Source: Ruminococcaceae bacterium BL-6 (GTDB lineage Bacteria; Bacillota; Clostridia; Oscillospirales; Acutalibacteraceae). From it: DNA of 64,000 bases. This document shows positions 43,757 through 52,669 of this stretch, piece by piece. The stretch covers positions 62,001-126,000 of the forward strand of contig LR778135.1 in NCBI GenBank assembly GCA_902810075.1, in the 5' to 3' direction. Position 1 is the first letter of the stretch; every line of letters begins with the position of its first letter. Both the position numbers and the translations under genes were made by a program. The notes under the pieces were generated by a model that did no database searches, had not been told where the DNA came from, and saw nothing but the letters and a program-made list of their open reading frames with translations.

Positions 43757-45034
43757 TCAAAAATTTTTAAGGCCCTGTTTTGTGGTGCGGGAAATTTTGC
43801 GTGCCAGATCGATCAGCAGCGTCTCCCGCCCGAAACCGCCGGACTTGGAAATCACATATCGGCAGCGGCCTTTATAAGTAAACCGGGACAGGACGACGCC
43901 TTCCTCCAGCTCGCATACCGGTTCCAGCTCCCTGACATCCACGCACTCCATACACTGCAGCAGAGTGTCCCCTCCGGTGATCAGCAGCGTCCCTAAGGCG
44001 GAGCTGGTGAAGAGGATGCCCACAAGGTGGCCAATGGACCGGGCCACCCTCAGACGGACGTCTTCGGTCTGGATTCCCCGGGCGGAAGCGTAGGCCTCGG
44101 TCAGTGCGTTGGCCTCCATGTCGTTTGCGTCAATAATGCACAAGGGGTTCTCCTCCAGGCGGCGGTAAATGTCCTGAAATTCCGCCCGGGCCTGCGGACT
44201 CTGCCAGTGGCCGGGTTCCAGTTTCTGCTCCGGCGTCAGGTGGATGTGGGTAAATCCGGCCTTCTCTGCCGCTTTGAGCTGGATCACGGTGATGGGATTC
44301 ACACTGCCGCAGACCACCAGCAGACGAGGATCCAGCTCGGGTGTCTGCCGCGGCGCATCCGCGGCGATGCCCAGAAGTTCCGGCAGCACCGCGCCAAACC
44401 CGGCGCAGCCCGCCATGATGTGCAGCCCATCATGGTTCAGCAGCTGCCTGCCGGTGGACAGCAGGTCTGCGGGGCTATCCGCGTCAAATACCAGAATGCC
44501 TTCCTCCTCCGGCACGGGGTCTCCGTAGGTCAGCGCAGGAAAGCTGTGAGCAGGCACATCGCTTTGCTCCGCGATGAGCTCCGTGACCACGGAGTGCTGC
44601 ACCGGCTCGAAGGGATCTGCGCCAAACGGGCTCTCCGTCACCGGAACACCGTCCACAAGGTGGACGCCATCCACCGTAACGCGGCCCGTCTGAGGGAAGG
44701 CGGGCAGGAAAGGAAGCTGCCGCCGTCCGCTGGCCCTCAGCAGGGCCGTCAGCTCCGCACCGATATTGCCCCGCAGAGCGGAATCCGTTTTCTTATAGAT
44801 GTAGGGGACGCCGGCCCGATCTGCCTGGGCTGTCAGCTGTGCTACCGTGTCGTAGGCCTGCCGGGTGGTCAGATGCCGTGTCTCCGTGTTCACCACCAAG
44901 ACCTCTGCCTGCGCGGCGGCGAAATTCACCTTCGGACCGACGACTACACGAGTGCGGACGCCACGGGCGGCAAACTGTACGCCAGTGTCCAACGCACCGG
45001 TAAAGTCATCCGCGATTATTAAAAGAAGGATCAT
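43757..45034 (-). CDS. Four-carbon acid sugar kinase (DUF1537/OtnK-DtnK type)
   Basis: 425 residues. N-terminal IIADDFTGALDTGVQFAARG and YKKTDSALRGNIGAEL bind the sugar acid; the C-terminal nucleotide-binding domain shows LLITGGDTLLQCM and ISKSGGFGRETLL. It phosphorylates D-threonate, D-erythronate or a 3-oxo-tetronate. It is the first gene of the cluster, with AGGAG before the ATG, and supplies the substrate for PdxA2. Confidence 0.92.
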   Translation of the reverse strand: MILLLIIADDFTGALDTGVQFAARGVRTRVVVGPKVNFAAAQAEVLVVNTETRHLTTRQAYDTVAQLTAQADRAGVPYIYKKTDSALRGNIGAELTALLRASGRRQLPFLPAFPQTGRVTVDGVHLVDGVPVTESPFGADPFEPVQHSVVTELIAEQSDVPAHSFPALTYGDPVPEEEGILVFDADSPADLLSTGRQLLNHDGLHIMAGCAGFGAVLPELLGIAADAPRQTPELDPRLLVVCGSVNPITVIQLKAAEKAGFTHIHLTPEQKLEPGHWQSPQARAEFQDIYRRLEENPLCIIDANDMEANALTEAYASARGIQTEDVRLRVARSIGHLVGILFTSSALGTLLITGGDTLLQCMECVDVRELEPVCELEEGVVLSRFTYKGRCRYVISKSGGFGRETLLIDLARKISRTTKQGLKNF

Positions 45035-45071
45035 GCAAGTTTCTCCTGTAGTTTCAGTTTATCGTTTCCTC

Positions 45072-45235
45072 TAGGCCTTGTTTGAGAAATAAAAAACGAC
45101 GGATTTTCGAGATAAAATTGCGCCGGACAAGGAAAAAAGCGCAGGAATCCTTTCCGGATTCCGAGCATTTTTGACGCTGGGCGGCACAATTTTAGCCGAA
45201 ATAGACTAGCTCCTTGATTTTTTAAACGAGGCCTA
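45072..45235. mobile_element. MITE-like element (164 bp)
   Basis: Terminal inverted repeats of 19 bases with 16 matches: TAGGCCTTGTTTGAGAAAT at 45072 and, on the other strand from 45235, TAGGCCTCGTTTAAAAAAT. The interior has no coding potential but contains a GGAATCCTTTCCGGATTCC-type dyad. It lies in the divergent region upstream of the DUF1537 kinase gene and may separate it from its original promoter. Confidence 0.65.
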
Positions 45236-45365
45236 AGGGGCTTTCTATCATTATGGCGGTTTTTTTCCTCTGCAACAGCGAAGAAAAGCCCAAAATGTGT
45301 TCTGATTTGAAACAAAGTAAAAAACATAAAAATCTTTGGAGAAAGATCGTCTCATTTATAAACGC

Positions 45366-45401
45366 TTACGCGATTCCTTCCTGTGAAAAATATGGTATAA
45401 T
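45366..45401 (+). promoter_or_regulatory. Extended -10 promoter of the PrpR-like regulator
   Basis: TGGTATAAT with a perfect TATAAT at 45396-45401, weak -35 (TTCCTT region). The leader to the start codon at 45589 is about 180 bases and contains GC-rich repeats of GCGGC without a clear function. Confidence 0.6.
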
Positions 45402-45588
45402 AACCGCAGCTGTGAGTGGTTATTGTACGATTTTTGCATAGCGGCTCGCCGCCTGCGGCTTTGCGGCTGCCCGGCGGCCTCGCTTGATGGGCAATGATAC
45501 ACGGGTTTTATGACATATTTTGTGATTCCACCCAGCGGGCGAAACCGCAAAATAGGAAGATCAACGCCGGGAAGGACGGAGGAATTCC

Positions 45589-47394
45589 ATGATCGATTCT
45601 CGTATCCATATTCTGGGCATCGCCCCCTATGAGGGGATGCGGAACTCTATGGAGCGTGTGGCAGAGGCTTATCCCAATCTGCAACTGGATGTATATACCG
45701 GAGATTTGGAGGAGGGCGTGGCCGTCGTGCGCAGCGTTCCGCCCAACACCTATGACTGTATTATCTCCCGGGGCGGCACCGCGGAGCTGATCCGCCGGAT
45801 AACGGATATTCCGGTGGTGGAGATCCACCTGTCGGTCTACGATGTGCTGCGGGAAATCAAGCTGGCGGAGAATTACTCCAATCTCTATGCCGTCGTGGGG
45901 TTCCCCAGCATTACGGAGCCGGCGCATATTCTGTGTGATCTGCTGCGCTATAACCTGGACATCCTGACAGTCCACAGCGCCGAAGAGGTGGAACATACAC
46001 TGGCGCGGCTGAAACAGGGGGGCTACCGCATGGTGGTCTGCGATATGGTCACCCATACCGTCGCCCAACAGATGGAGCTGGACGCATTCCTCATCACCTC
46101 CGGTGTGGAGAGCCTTCACGCCGCCATCGATCAGGCGCTGAGCGTCAGCGCCTGGTTCCGCCGCCTGCGGCAGGAGAACCTCTTCCTACGCAGCATTGCC
46201 CAGGGCGAAAATGGCCGCACGGTGGTGCTGGATGGGGATGGGGAGCTGTTTTATTTTATGCCCGCCGAGCCGCCGGCTGAGCTGGCGGCCACATTGCGGT
46301 CTAAGATTCGCGAGATTCCCTCCCGCGGCGTGCTGAAGTTTTATCACACCGAACGCGACCTGCTCTACACCGTCACCGCTCAGCTCCTCACGATGGATTC
46401 GGCCCGCTTCTATCTTTTTTATTGCCTGCCTTCACGCATCCCCCTGCACTCACACAGATCCGGCCTTCGCTTCTTGAATAAGGGCGAATGCGAGTACCTC
46501 TTTACGAACAGTTTTTACAGCGTCAGTGGCGCCATGGGGGAGTTGGACGCGGTAATACCGGCCATTGCCGCTGCCCGTCAACCAGTGATGATTACTGGCG
46601 AAACAGGCACCGGAAAGGAGCAGATCGCCCGGCTCCTTTATCTGCGCAGCCCGCTGTCCAACAAGCCCTTTGTCGTTGTAAACTGCATGCTGATGAATGA
46701 CAATAGCTGGAATTTCCTGCTCGATAACTACAATTCCCCCCTGAACGGCACCGGGAACACGGTGTACTTCCAGAATCTTGAGGCGCTGCCCGACGCCCAG
46801 CAGCCGGAACTGCTCTCCGTTATTTTGGAGACCGGCCTGGCCAGACGGGTGCGTCTCCTGTTCTCCTGTGCCTGCAAGACGGGCGACCCCGGTCCGGAGG
46901 TGCTGCGGATGTTCAGCACCCGCCTAGGCTGCCTGACTTTGAACCTGCCGCCTCTGCGCAGCCGCTCCGACGAGATTCCCTCTTTGGCCAGCCTGTATCT
47001 GGGCAGCCTGAATCTGGAGCTTGGCAAGCAGATCTCCGGATTTGAGCCTCACGCCATCGAGCAGCTGCGCCAGTATGAGTGGCCCAATAACTATACCCAA
47101 TTCAAGCATGTACTTCAGACGCTGGCCACCTTGACCACTTCTAACTATATCCGCAGCAGCGTTGTGGCGGAGCTCCTTGCCAAAGAACGGTCGCTGGCCC
47201 ACAGCGCGGCCTCCATCCCTGCCACCGTTGACACCGAGCGTACCTTGGAGCAAATCACAAGCGATATCATCTTTCAAACCGTGGCGGCCCACGGCGGAAA
47301 CCGGGCCGCTGCCGCCCGGCAGTTGGGGATCAGCCGCACCACCTTATGGCGCTGCCTTAACCGGGAAGGCAAAGAACAAGGGGCAGCGCGGTAG
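45589..47394 (+). CDS. PrpR-N/AAA+/Fis regulator lacking the sigma54 GAFTGA loop
   Basis: 601 residues. Residues 1-180 are a PrpR_N-type sensor domain (IISRGGTAELIRRITDIPVVEI). An AAA+ domain follows with Walker A GETGTGKE (337-344). The segment that should hold ELFGHEKGAFTGA is missing: FVVVNCMLMNDNSWNFLLDN runs almost directly into TVYFQNLEAL, a Walker B without the DE pair. A Fis-type HTH ends the protein (GGNRAAAARQLGISRTTLWR). It therefore cannot be a standard sigma54 activator and probably binds DNA to act with sigma70. Divergent from the C4-acid cluster it likely controls. Confidence 0.88.
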   Translation: MIDSRIHILGIAPYEGMRNSMERVAEAYPNLQLDVYTGDLEEGVAVVRSVPPNTYDCIISRGGTAELIRRITDIPVVEIHLSVYDVLREIKLAENYSNLYAVVGFPSITEPAHILCDLLRYNLDILTVHSAEEVEHTLARLKQGGYRMVVCDMVTHTVAQQMELDAFLITSGVESLHAAIDQALSVSAWFRRLRQENLFLRSIAQGENGRTVVLDGDGELFYFMPAEPPAELAATLRSKIREIPSRGVLKFYHTERDLLYTVTAQLLTMDSARFYLFYCLPSRIPLHSHRSGLRFLNKGECEYLFTNSFYSVSGAMGELDAVIPAIAAARQPVMITGETGTGKEQIARLLYLRSPLSNKPFVVVNCMLMNDNSWNFLLDNYNSPLNGTGNTVYFQNLEALPDAQQPELLSVILETGLARRVRLLFSCACKTGDPGPEVLRMFSTRLGCLTLNLPPLRSRSDEIPSLASLYLGSLNLELGKQISGFEPHAIEQLRQYEWPNNYTQFKHVLQTLATLTTSNYIRSSVVAELLAKERSLAHSAASIPATVDTERTLEQITSDIIFQTVAAHGGNRAAAARQLGISRTTLWRCLNREGKEQGAAR

Positions 47395-47576
47395 GAAATC
47401 ATCTGATCCGCAAGCAGCATCTCACCAGCTCTTTCCAATCAAGATCGCCGTGTTACGGCATTTGCTTCATCCTTATGAACCGCCCGCCCCCGTAATAGCT
47501 GCCGGAACTGATGGAAAAACTCGCAGAGAAAAGTTGACAACAAAAAACTGCACCCCATTGGAGTGCAGTGCTGTTT

Positions 47577-47684
47577 CATCTGAGCTTTGAGGGGATCCGT
47601 CCTTTTGTGGGCGGTAACGGTCGCACCGGGCGGTTCATTCTGAATTTGTTTCTGATGCAAAACGGTTATCCTCTGTCAATGTAA
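47577..47684 (+). pseudogene. Remnant of a Fic-domain protein
   Basis: 36 codons to a stop read HLSFEGIRPFVGGNGRTGRF then ILNLFLMQNGYP. This matches the Fic active-site region HPFxDGNGRTGR, with the catalytic His replaced by Arg and Asp by Gly, and no protein-length frame on either side. A hairpin ACTGCACCCC/GGAGTGCAGT at 47547-47569 lies immediately before. It is a decayed gene fragment. Confidence 0.72.
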
Positions 47685-47780
47685 AATTTGCGGACCGCAG
47701 AGACGATACTTAATGATTGCTTTGACGGCTGCTGAAGGGACAATATGCCGCGTCGATCGTCGATTTTTCAACAATTGAGC

Positions 47781-47816
47781 GGGGCTGTCGCAAAACAAAA
47801 GTTTTGCGGCAGCCCC
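47781..47816. repeat. Hairpin related to the IS1182-like left end
   Basis: GGGGCTGTCGCAAAAC, loop AAAA, GTTTTGCGGCAGCCCC: a 16-bp stem with one G-T pair. It is nearly identical to 904-940 at the left end of the IS1182-like element. Here no transposase is present. It may be a solo IS end or a mobile terminator; followed by TTAT it could terminate plus-strand transcripts, and it lies just beyond the stop of the aldo/keto reductase gene. Confidence 0.65.
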
Positions 47817-47859
47817 TTATCTATGGAAAGCCGAATGTACCCGGCTTTCCAAAAATGAT

Positions 47860-48843
47860 CTAGATATTCTCAAACGGGGCGATGATCTCGTTGATCCTGG
47901 CATTCATCCCGTCGTCGATGTCCCATGTCAGGCAGTGGACGTTCTGTTCCAGCTGCTTTACCGAGGAGGCCCCTCCGATGATGGAGGTGACCTCCGGCTG
48001 CTGCCGCAGCCAGTTCAGGGAGATTTCGCTCATGGGCCTGCCGCATTCGTCCGCGAGCTTTTTGAGCTTTTCCGCGGCGTCGAAATACAGCTTGAACTGC
48101 GGGCCGACCAGCTTTGGGTTCGCGTTCCGGATGTCGTTTTTGGAAAAGCTGATGCCGGAATGAAATTTGCCCGCGAGAAGCCCCTGGAACAGCGGACTGT
48201 ACGGAAGAAACGCCTGCCCGTATTTTCTGACGTTGGGCAGCACTTCTTTTTCCGTTTTGTATTCCAGCGGGATGTTATGGTAGCTGCGGGTGTTCCGCTC
48301 CAGCATATTGTACAGGCTCTGCTGGCAGTTCACCTCGGTCAGCGTCATCATCTTGTCGACGTCCTTCTGCGGGAAATTGCTCAGCCCGACATAGCGGATT
48401 TTGCCGGCCTTTTTGATCTCCTCCAGCGCCTGTGCGGTTTCTTCCAGCGGAACGCCGGGGTCGGGCCAGTGCATCTGATAGATGTCGATGTGGTCGGTCT
48501 GAAGCCTTCTCAGGGTGTTGTCGATTTCCTTCAGAAGGCTTTTCCGCGAGAGGTTGTTGGTCGTCTCGTGCTTTTCGTTCCAGAGCAGGCCGCCCTTCGA
48601 GGCGATCAGCACCTTGTTCCTCAGGCCCCCTTCTTTCAGGGCCTTTCCCAATACCTTTTCGGAATGTCCCCACCCGTAAACGGGGGCGACGTCGAAGAAG
48701 TTGATCCCCAGATCGATCGCCGCGTGGATGATGTCGATGGATTTTTTGTCGTCCGTGGAGTCCCAGTCGCCGCCGAAGTTCCAGCATCCGATCCCGATTG
48801 CCGAAATTTGTTCCCGGATCCTTTTTACTTTTTTATAGATCAT
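47860..48843 (-). CDS. Aldo/keto reductase
   Basis: 327 residues. The catalytic tetrad of the AKR barrel is visible: Asp and Tyr in INFFDVAPVYGWGHSE, Lys in IASKGGLLW, His in IYQMHWPDPG. NADP-binding end: GGASSVKQLEQNV. It reduces or oxidises a sugar or ketone; as last gene of the RbsABC-like operon it presumably acts on the imported sugar. Confidence 0.9.
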   Translation of the reverse strand: MIYKKVKRIREQISAIGIGCWNFGGDWDSTDDKKSIDIIHAAIDLGINFFDVAPVYGWGHSEKVLGKALKEGGLRNKVLIASKGGLLWNEKHETTNNLSRKSLLKEIDNTLRRLQTDHIDIYQMHWPDPGVPLEETAQALEEIKKAGKIRYVGLSNFPQKDVDKMMTLTEVNCQQSLYNMLERNTRSYHNIPLEYKTEKEVLPNVRKYGQAFLPYSPLFQGLLAGKFHSGISFSKNDIRNANPKLVGPQFKLYFDAAEKLKKLADECGRPMSEISLNWLRQQPEVTSIIGGASSVKQLEQNVHCLTWDIDDGMNARINEIIAPFENI

Positions 48844-48871
48844 GATGAAATGCCTCCAATTTCAGATTTCG

Positions 48872-49846
48872 TTAATTGCGTTTTTTGCGGACCTTATCCA
48901 GAACGACTGCAATGACGATCAGGGAGCCGATGATGATTTCCAGGATGAAGGAATTGACGCCAAGCAGCGTGCCGCCCTGCCGCAGGGTGGCCATGATCAT
49001 GGCGCCCAGCACCGTGCCGATCACGGATGATTCCCCGCCGTCCAGGCTCGCGCCGCCGACCACCGACGCCGCGATCGCGTCGAGCTCGTAGCCCGTGCCG
49101 GCATCCGGAACGCCGTTCCCCAGCCGGGACGCGAGCAGAATCCCCGCGAAGCCGCAGACGATCGCGCAGAATATGTACACCCCGTACACGACGAAGCGCA
49201 CGTTGATGCCGCTCAGCCTTGCCGCTTCCTTATTGCTGCCGTACGCGTAAATGTTCCGCCCGAAGACCGTCTTGTTCGCGAGAAACAGGGTGACGAGGAT
49301 CAGCGCGAGATAAGAGAGAAACAGATAGGGGATCCCCATGAAAGTGCCCGACGCAAAGCCCGTAAAGCTTTTCGGAAGATTGGATATGGTCGCCGCGCCG
49401 GTGATCAGCATGATGATGTTCCTCACGATGATCAGCGAGCCCATGGTGGCGATGAACGGGGGCACGTTCGCGTCGAAAACGATGATCCCGTTGAACAGCC
49501 CTACCAGCACGCTCGCCCCCATCGCCACCAGAATGGAGACCGGGATCGGCAGGCCCCCCACCATGCACATGGAGGCGACGATCCCCGAAAGCCCCACCGT
49601 GGAGCCCACCGAGATATCGATCCCGGCGGATGTGATGACGAGCGTCATGCCCAGCGCGATCATGCCGTAGATGGATGCCTGCTTTAACAGCGCCATCAGC
49701 GTGTTGACCTCAAAGAAAACCGGGGAGCTGACCCCGAAGAACAGGAACAGTAAAACAAGAATCGCAAATAGGAGCAATTGGGTCGAATGACGCGTTGCCG
49801 CCAGAATGGTTTTTTTCTTTTTGCTTTGCCTGCTTTCCTCAGCCAT
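48872..49846 (-). CDS. Sugar ABC transporter permease, RbsC-like
   Basis: 324 residues, BPD_transp_2 family. GMTLVITSAGIDISVGSTVGLSG and YGSNKEAARLSGINVR are hallmark segments of RbsC/XylH/MglC-type permeases; about nine membrane segments. Located five bases after the ATPase gene. Confidence 0.94.
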   Translation of the reverse strand: MAEESRQSKKKKTILAATRHSTQLLLFAILVLLFLFFGVSSPVFFEVNTLMALLKQASIYGMIALGMTLVITSAGIDISVGSTVGLSGIVASMCMVGGLPIPVSILVAMGASVLVGLFNGIIVFDANVPPFIATMGSLIIVRNIIMLITGAATISNLPKSFTGFASGTFMGIPYLFLSYLALILVTLFLANKTVFGRNIYAYGSNKEAARLSGINVRFVVYGVYIFCAIVCGFAGILLASRLGNGVPDAGTGYELDAIAASVVGGASLDGGESSVIGTVLGAMIMATLRQGGTLLGVNSFILEIIIGSLIVIAVVLDKVRKKRN

Positions 49847-49851
49847 GATAG

Positions 49852-51360
49852 TTATCCCTTTCCTTTTATTCCGGAAGCCAGACGCATGATGCGCTCATCC
49901 TGAAACTCTTCTTTGGATAAGACCGCGGTCTGCTTTCCCTCGTACATAATCAACATACGGTCGGCGAGCCCCATCACCTCGGGGAGGTAGGAAGAAATCA
50001 GGATGATCGTTTTTCCCTGCCCGATCAGCGTCTCGAATATTTTGTAAATCTCTGTCTTGGCGCCGACATCCACCCCTACCGTCGGCTCGTCGAAGATAAA
50101 CAGATCGCTGTCCTGCTCCAGCCATTTTGAGATGACGACTTTCTGCTGATTTCCCCCCGACAGGTTTTCGACCACTTGAAAGACGGATGGGGTTTTGATC
50201 TGAAGCATCTCACAGAAGCTTCTGGCGATTTTCACTCCCTTTTTGTTGTCGACCACGCCGAACCGGCTGATTTTGTGCATGGCGACGATGTTGACGTTGT
50301 CGGCGACCGACAGGGTCAGCGCCAGCCCCTGCGCGCGCCTGTTTTCCGGGAGCAGCGCGATTTTGGAGCGGATTCCTTGCAGCGGTTTGACAAAATCCGC
50401 TTTTTTCCCCTCGAAGGTCACGCTGCCGCCGTCCTTGACGTCCGCGCCGAAAATGCTTCTGACGATCTCGGTCCTGCCGGAGCCGACCAGGCCGAACATC
50501 CCGAAGATCTCGCCCCTTTTCACCTCGAAGCTGACGTTCTGAAAGGCTTTTCCCCTGGAGATGTTGTCGACTTTTAAGAGCGTTTCCCCCGGCGCGCCGT
50601 GCTCGATGTGATAGATGTCCTCCACGTTCCTGCCGACCATCATGGCGATCAGCCGATCCTGGTCTGTGTCGGCGATGCTGACGGTGTCGACCAGGGCGCC
50701 GTCCTTCAGGACGGTGACGCGGTCACAGATCTCAAAAATCTCTTCCAGCCGGTGCGATATGTATAAGATTCCGACTCCCTTGCCCTTCAGCTGGGCGATG
50801 ATCCTGAACAGCTGCTCCGTCTCGGCGTTTGTCAGCAGGGCGGTGGGCTCGTCGAAAATGACCAGCCTGCTGTTCTGGTGGACGATTTTGCCGATGGCGA
50901 CCATTTCCTGCTGGGCCATGGATAAGGTCCGGATGATCGCCCTCGGGTCCACGTGGATGTCGACGGAATCCAGCGTCTCTTTTGTTTCCCGGTTGATCTT
51001 CTCATAGTCGACCGTCCCGAACTTTGTCCGGGGAAGCTGGCCCATAAAGAAGTTTTCCGCGACGGAAAGGTGCTGCGCGAGGTTGACGTCCTGATAGACC
51101 GCGCCCAGCCCGAGGGACTGCGCGTGGATGGGGGACCTCACCTCTATCTGCTTTCCGTTGATGTAGATTTCCCCGGCCGTCTTGGTAAAGACCCCCATCA
51201 AAATCTTGATGATCGTCGATTTGCCGGCCCCGTTTTCTCCCACCAGAGCGTGGACCTCGCCGGGAAGCACCTCCAGGTCGACCCCCGCCAAAGCGCGGAC
51301 GCCCGGGAATTCCTTTACGACCCCTTTCATGGCAACGATCGGCTGCTGTTGTAGCTGCAT
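49852..51360 (-). CDS. Sugar ABC transporter ATPase, RbsA/MglA-like (two ABC domains)
   Basis: 502 residues with tandem cassettes: Walker A GENGAGKSTIIK, LSMAQQEMVAIGK signature and LVIFDEPTALL in the first; the atypical GLVGSGRTEIV, LSGGNQQKVVISKWL and LFIFDEPTVGVDVGAK in the second. This matches CUT2 monosaccharide importers. Confidence 0.95.
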   Translation of the reverse strand: MQLQQQPIVAMKGVVKEFPGVRALAGVDLEVLPGEVHALVGENGAGKSTIIKILMGVFTKTAGEIYINGKQIEVRSPIHAQSLGLGAVYQDVNLAQHLSVAENFFMGQLPRTKFGTVDYEKINRETKETLDSVDIHVDPRAIIRTLSMAQQEMVAIGKIVHQNSRLVIFDEPTALLTNAETEQLFRIIAQLKGKGVGILYISHRLEEIFEICDRVTVLKDGALVDTVSIADTDQDRLIAMMVGRNVEDIYHIEHGAPGETLLKVDNISRGKAFQNVSFEVKRGEIFGMFGLVGSGRTEIVRSIFGADVKDGGSVTFEGKKADFVKPLQGIRSKIALLPENRRAQGLALTLSVADNVNIVAMHKISRFGVVDNKKGVKIARSFCEMLQIKTPSVFQVVENLSGGNQQKVVISKWLEQDSDLFIFDEPTVGVDVGAKTEIYKIFETLIGQGKTIILISSYLPEVMGLADRMLIMYEGKQTAVLSKEEFQDERIMRLASGIKGKG

Positions 51361-51447
51361 ACAAACCTTCCTCTCTTAAAATCAGACTCCATCCACCGGC
51401 AATCCGGTTTCAGGAGCCTGATTTTATACCGGTTGAAAAATGATCGG

Positions 51448-52488
51448 TCAGTTCTTGTCCGGATACAGCAGCTTCTGCACGGCGGAGTCGCTCATGTTGT
51501 CTTTTGTGACAAGCGTCGTTTTGGAAACGACGTCGTGCTCGACCGACTTGCCCTCGGCGGCGGAAACCACTGCCAGCACGCCGTTATAGCCCATTCCGTA
51601 CGGATCCTGGACGATGATGCCGGTCAGGTGCCCGTTCTGGATCGCCTGGATTTCCGTATCGTCCGAGTCGAACGCATAAGATACGACCTTGTCGCCGGCC
51701 TTGTTCTGCTCGATGGATTTGGCAATGCCGTCGCCCATCAGGTTGTTGTCGCCGAAAATGCCGATCAGGTCCTTGTTGGCCATCAGAAGGTTATCCGTCT
51801 CGTCGAGCGCTTTCTGCATATCGCCGTTGCAGAACCGGGTCGGAAGCACGCTGATCCCCGGCACCTGCTTTTTGATCTCATCCGCAAAGCCCTTGCAGCG
51901 CGCCTGGTTCACGGGCGAGCTGGAATCCGAGCTGATGACCGCCACTTTCTTTCCGGAGGGGTCGATGCCTTTCGCCTTCCACTGCTTCGCCATCTCGTCT
52001 GCGGCCGTGGCCGCTGCGGCGGCGTGGTCGGTCGCGATATGCTCCGCATACACATCCGTGCCGAGCTTATTGTCGACCGTAACGACGGGAATCCCCGCCT
52101 TCACCGCCTGCTCAACGGCGGGCACGGTCGCTGTGGAGCTGATGGAAGCGAGCACGATTCCATCCGGCTTCGCAGCCACCGTATTTTCCAGGATGGTCAC
52201 CTGCTTTTCCATGTCGGACTCGGAAGCCGGGCCGGCCGTGGTGACCTTGATCTTCCCGCCGCTTTCGTCGGCCGCGGCCTTTGCGCCGAGCAGAAGCGTC
52301 TGCCAGTAAGAGGATTCGGTCGCCTTGATGATGACGGTGACGTTGTAGCTGCTTTTCGCCGTTCCCGAGCCGCCGTCTGAAGCGGCTGCCGAGGACGCGG
52401 GAGCCGCTGCGGGCGTATCGGACGAGCATGCGGCGCAGGATGCCGCCGTCAGGGATGCCAGAAGCAATGACATGATTCTCTTTTTCAT
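51448..52488 (-). CDS. Sugar-binding lipoprotein, RbsB-like
   Basis: About 346 residues from ATG 52488 (GGGAGAG upstream; a TTG six codons earlier is an alternative). Signal peptide with lipobox at Cys21. Mature domain: YNVTVIIKATESSYWQTLLL, ANKDLIGIFGDNNLMGDGIA and VSYAFDSDDTEIQAIQNGHL are typical of type I ribose/galactose-like binding proteins. The sugar is not predictable. Confidence 0.93.
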   Translation of the reverse strand: MKKRIMSLLLASLTAASCAACSSDTPAAAPASSAAASDGGSGTAKSSYNVTVIIKATESSYWQTLLLGAKAAADESGGKIKVTTAGPASESDMEKQVTILENTVAAKPDGIVLASISSTATVPAVEQAVKAGIPVVTVDNKLGTDVYAEHIATDHAAAAATAADEMAKQWKAKGIDPSGKKVAVISSDSSSPVNQARCKGFADEIKKQVPGISVLPTRFCNGDMQKALDETDNLLMANKDLIGIFGDNNLMGDGIAKSIEQNKAGDKVVSYAFDSDDTEIQAIQNGHLTGIIVQDPYGMGYNGVLAVVSAAEGKSVEHDVVSKTTLVTKDNMSDSAVQKLLYPDKN

Positions 52489-52557
52489 AACCCTTTTCTC
52501 TCCCAAAAATCAAATTTATATTGAACGGAACCCGGCGGCTCCGTTAATATACGGAAT

Positions 52558-52630
52558 GGCATTTTCAGCTAAGAGATAGAATTTGTTTCTGTTCCTCCCC
52601 CGAAGGAGGATAGGAGGGATAAGCCGCAGA
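52558..52630 (-). repeat. Intergenic element, copy A
   Basis: On the minus strand: CTGCGGC, TTAT, a UUCG-capped hairpin TCCTCC-TTCG-GGGGAGGA, then ACAGAAACAAATTCT and CTTAGCTGAAAATG. The same order of blocks occurs at 14256-14350. Here it forms part of the 5' leader between the promoter and the binding-protein gene. Confidence 0.65.
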
Positions 52631-52634
52631 TTTT

Positions 52635-52663
52635 TTGTATGGAACCGGTTCCATACACGGCAA
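52635..52663 (-). promoter_or_regulatory. Promoter with embedded LacI operator, sugar ABC operon
   Basis: On the minus strand TTGCCG (52663-52658), 17 bases, ATACAA (52640-52635). The perfect 20-bp palindrome GTATGGAACCGGTTCCATAC (52637-52656) fills the spacer and overlaps the -10, so a bound repressor would exclude polymerase. Confidence 0.85.
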
Positions 52664-52669
52664 AATGAA

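Noticed and set aside
45035..45588. Sigma54 promoter for the C4-acid cluster
   Set aside because: No TGGCAC-N5-TTGC-like sequence in the minus orientation, and the divergent regulator lacks GAFTGA.
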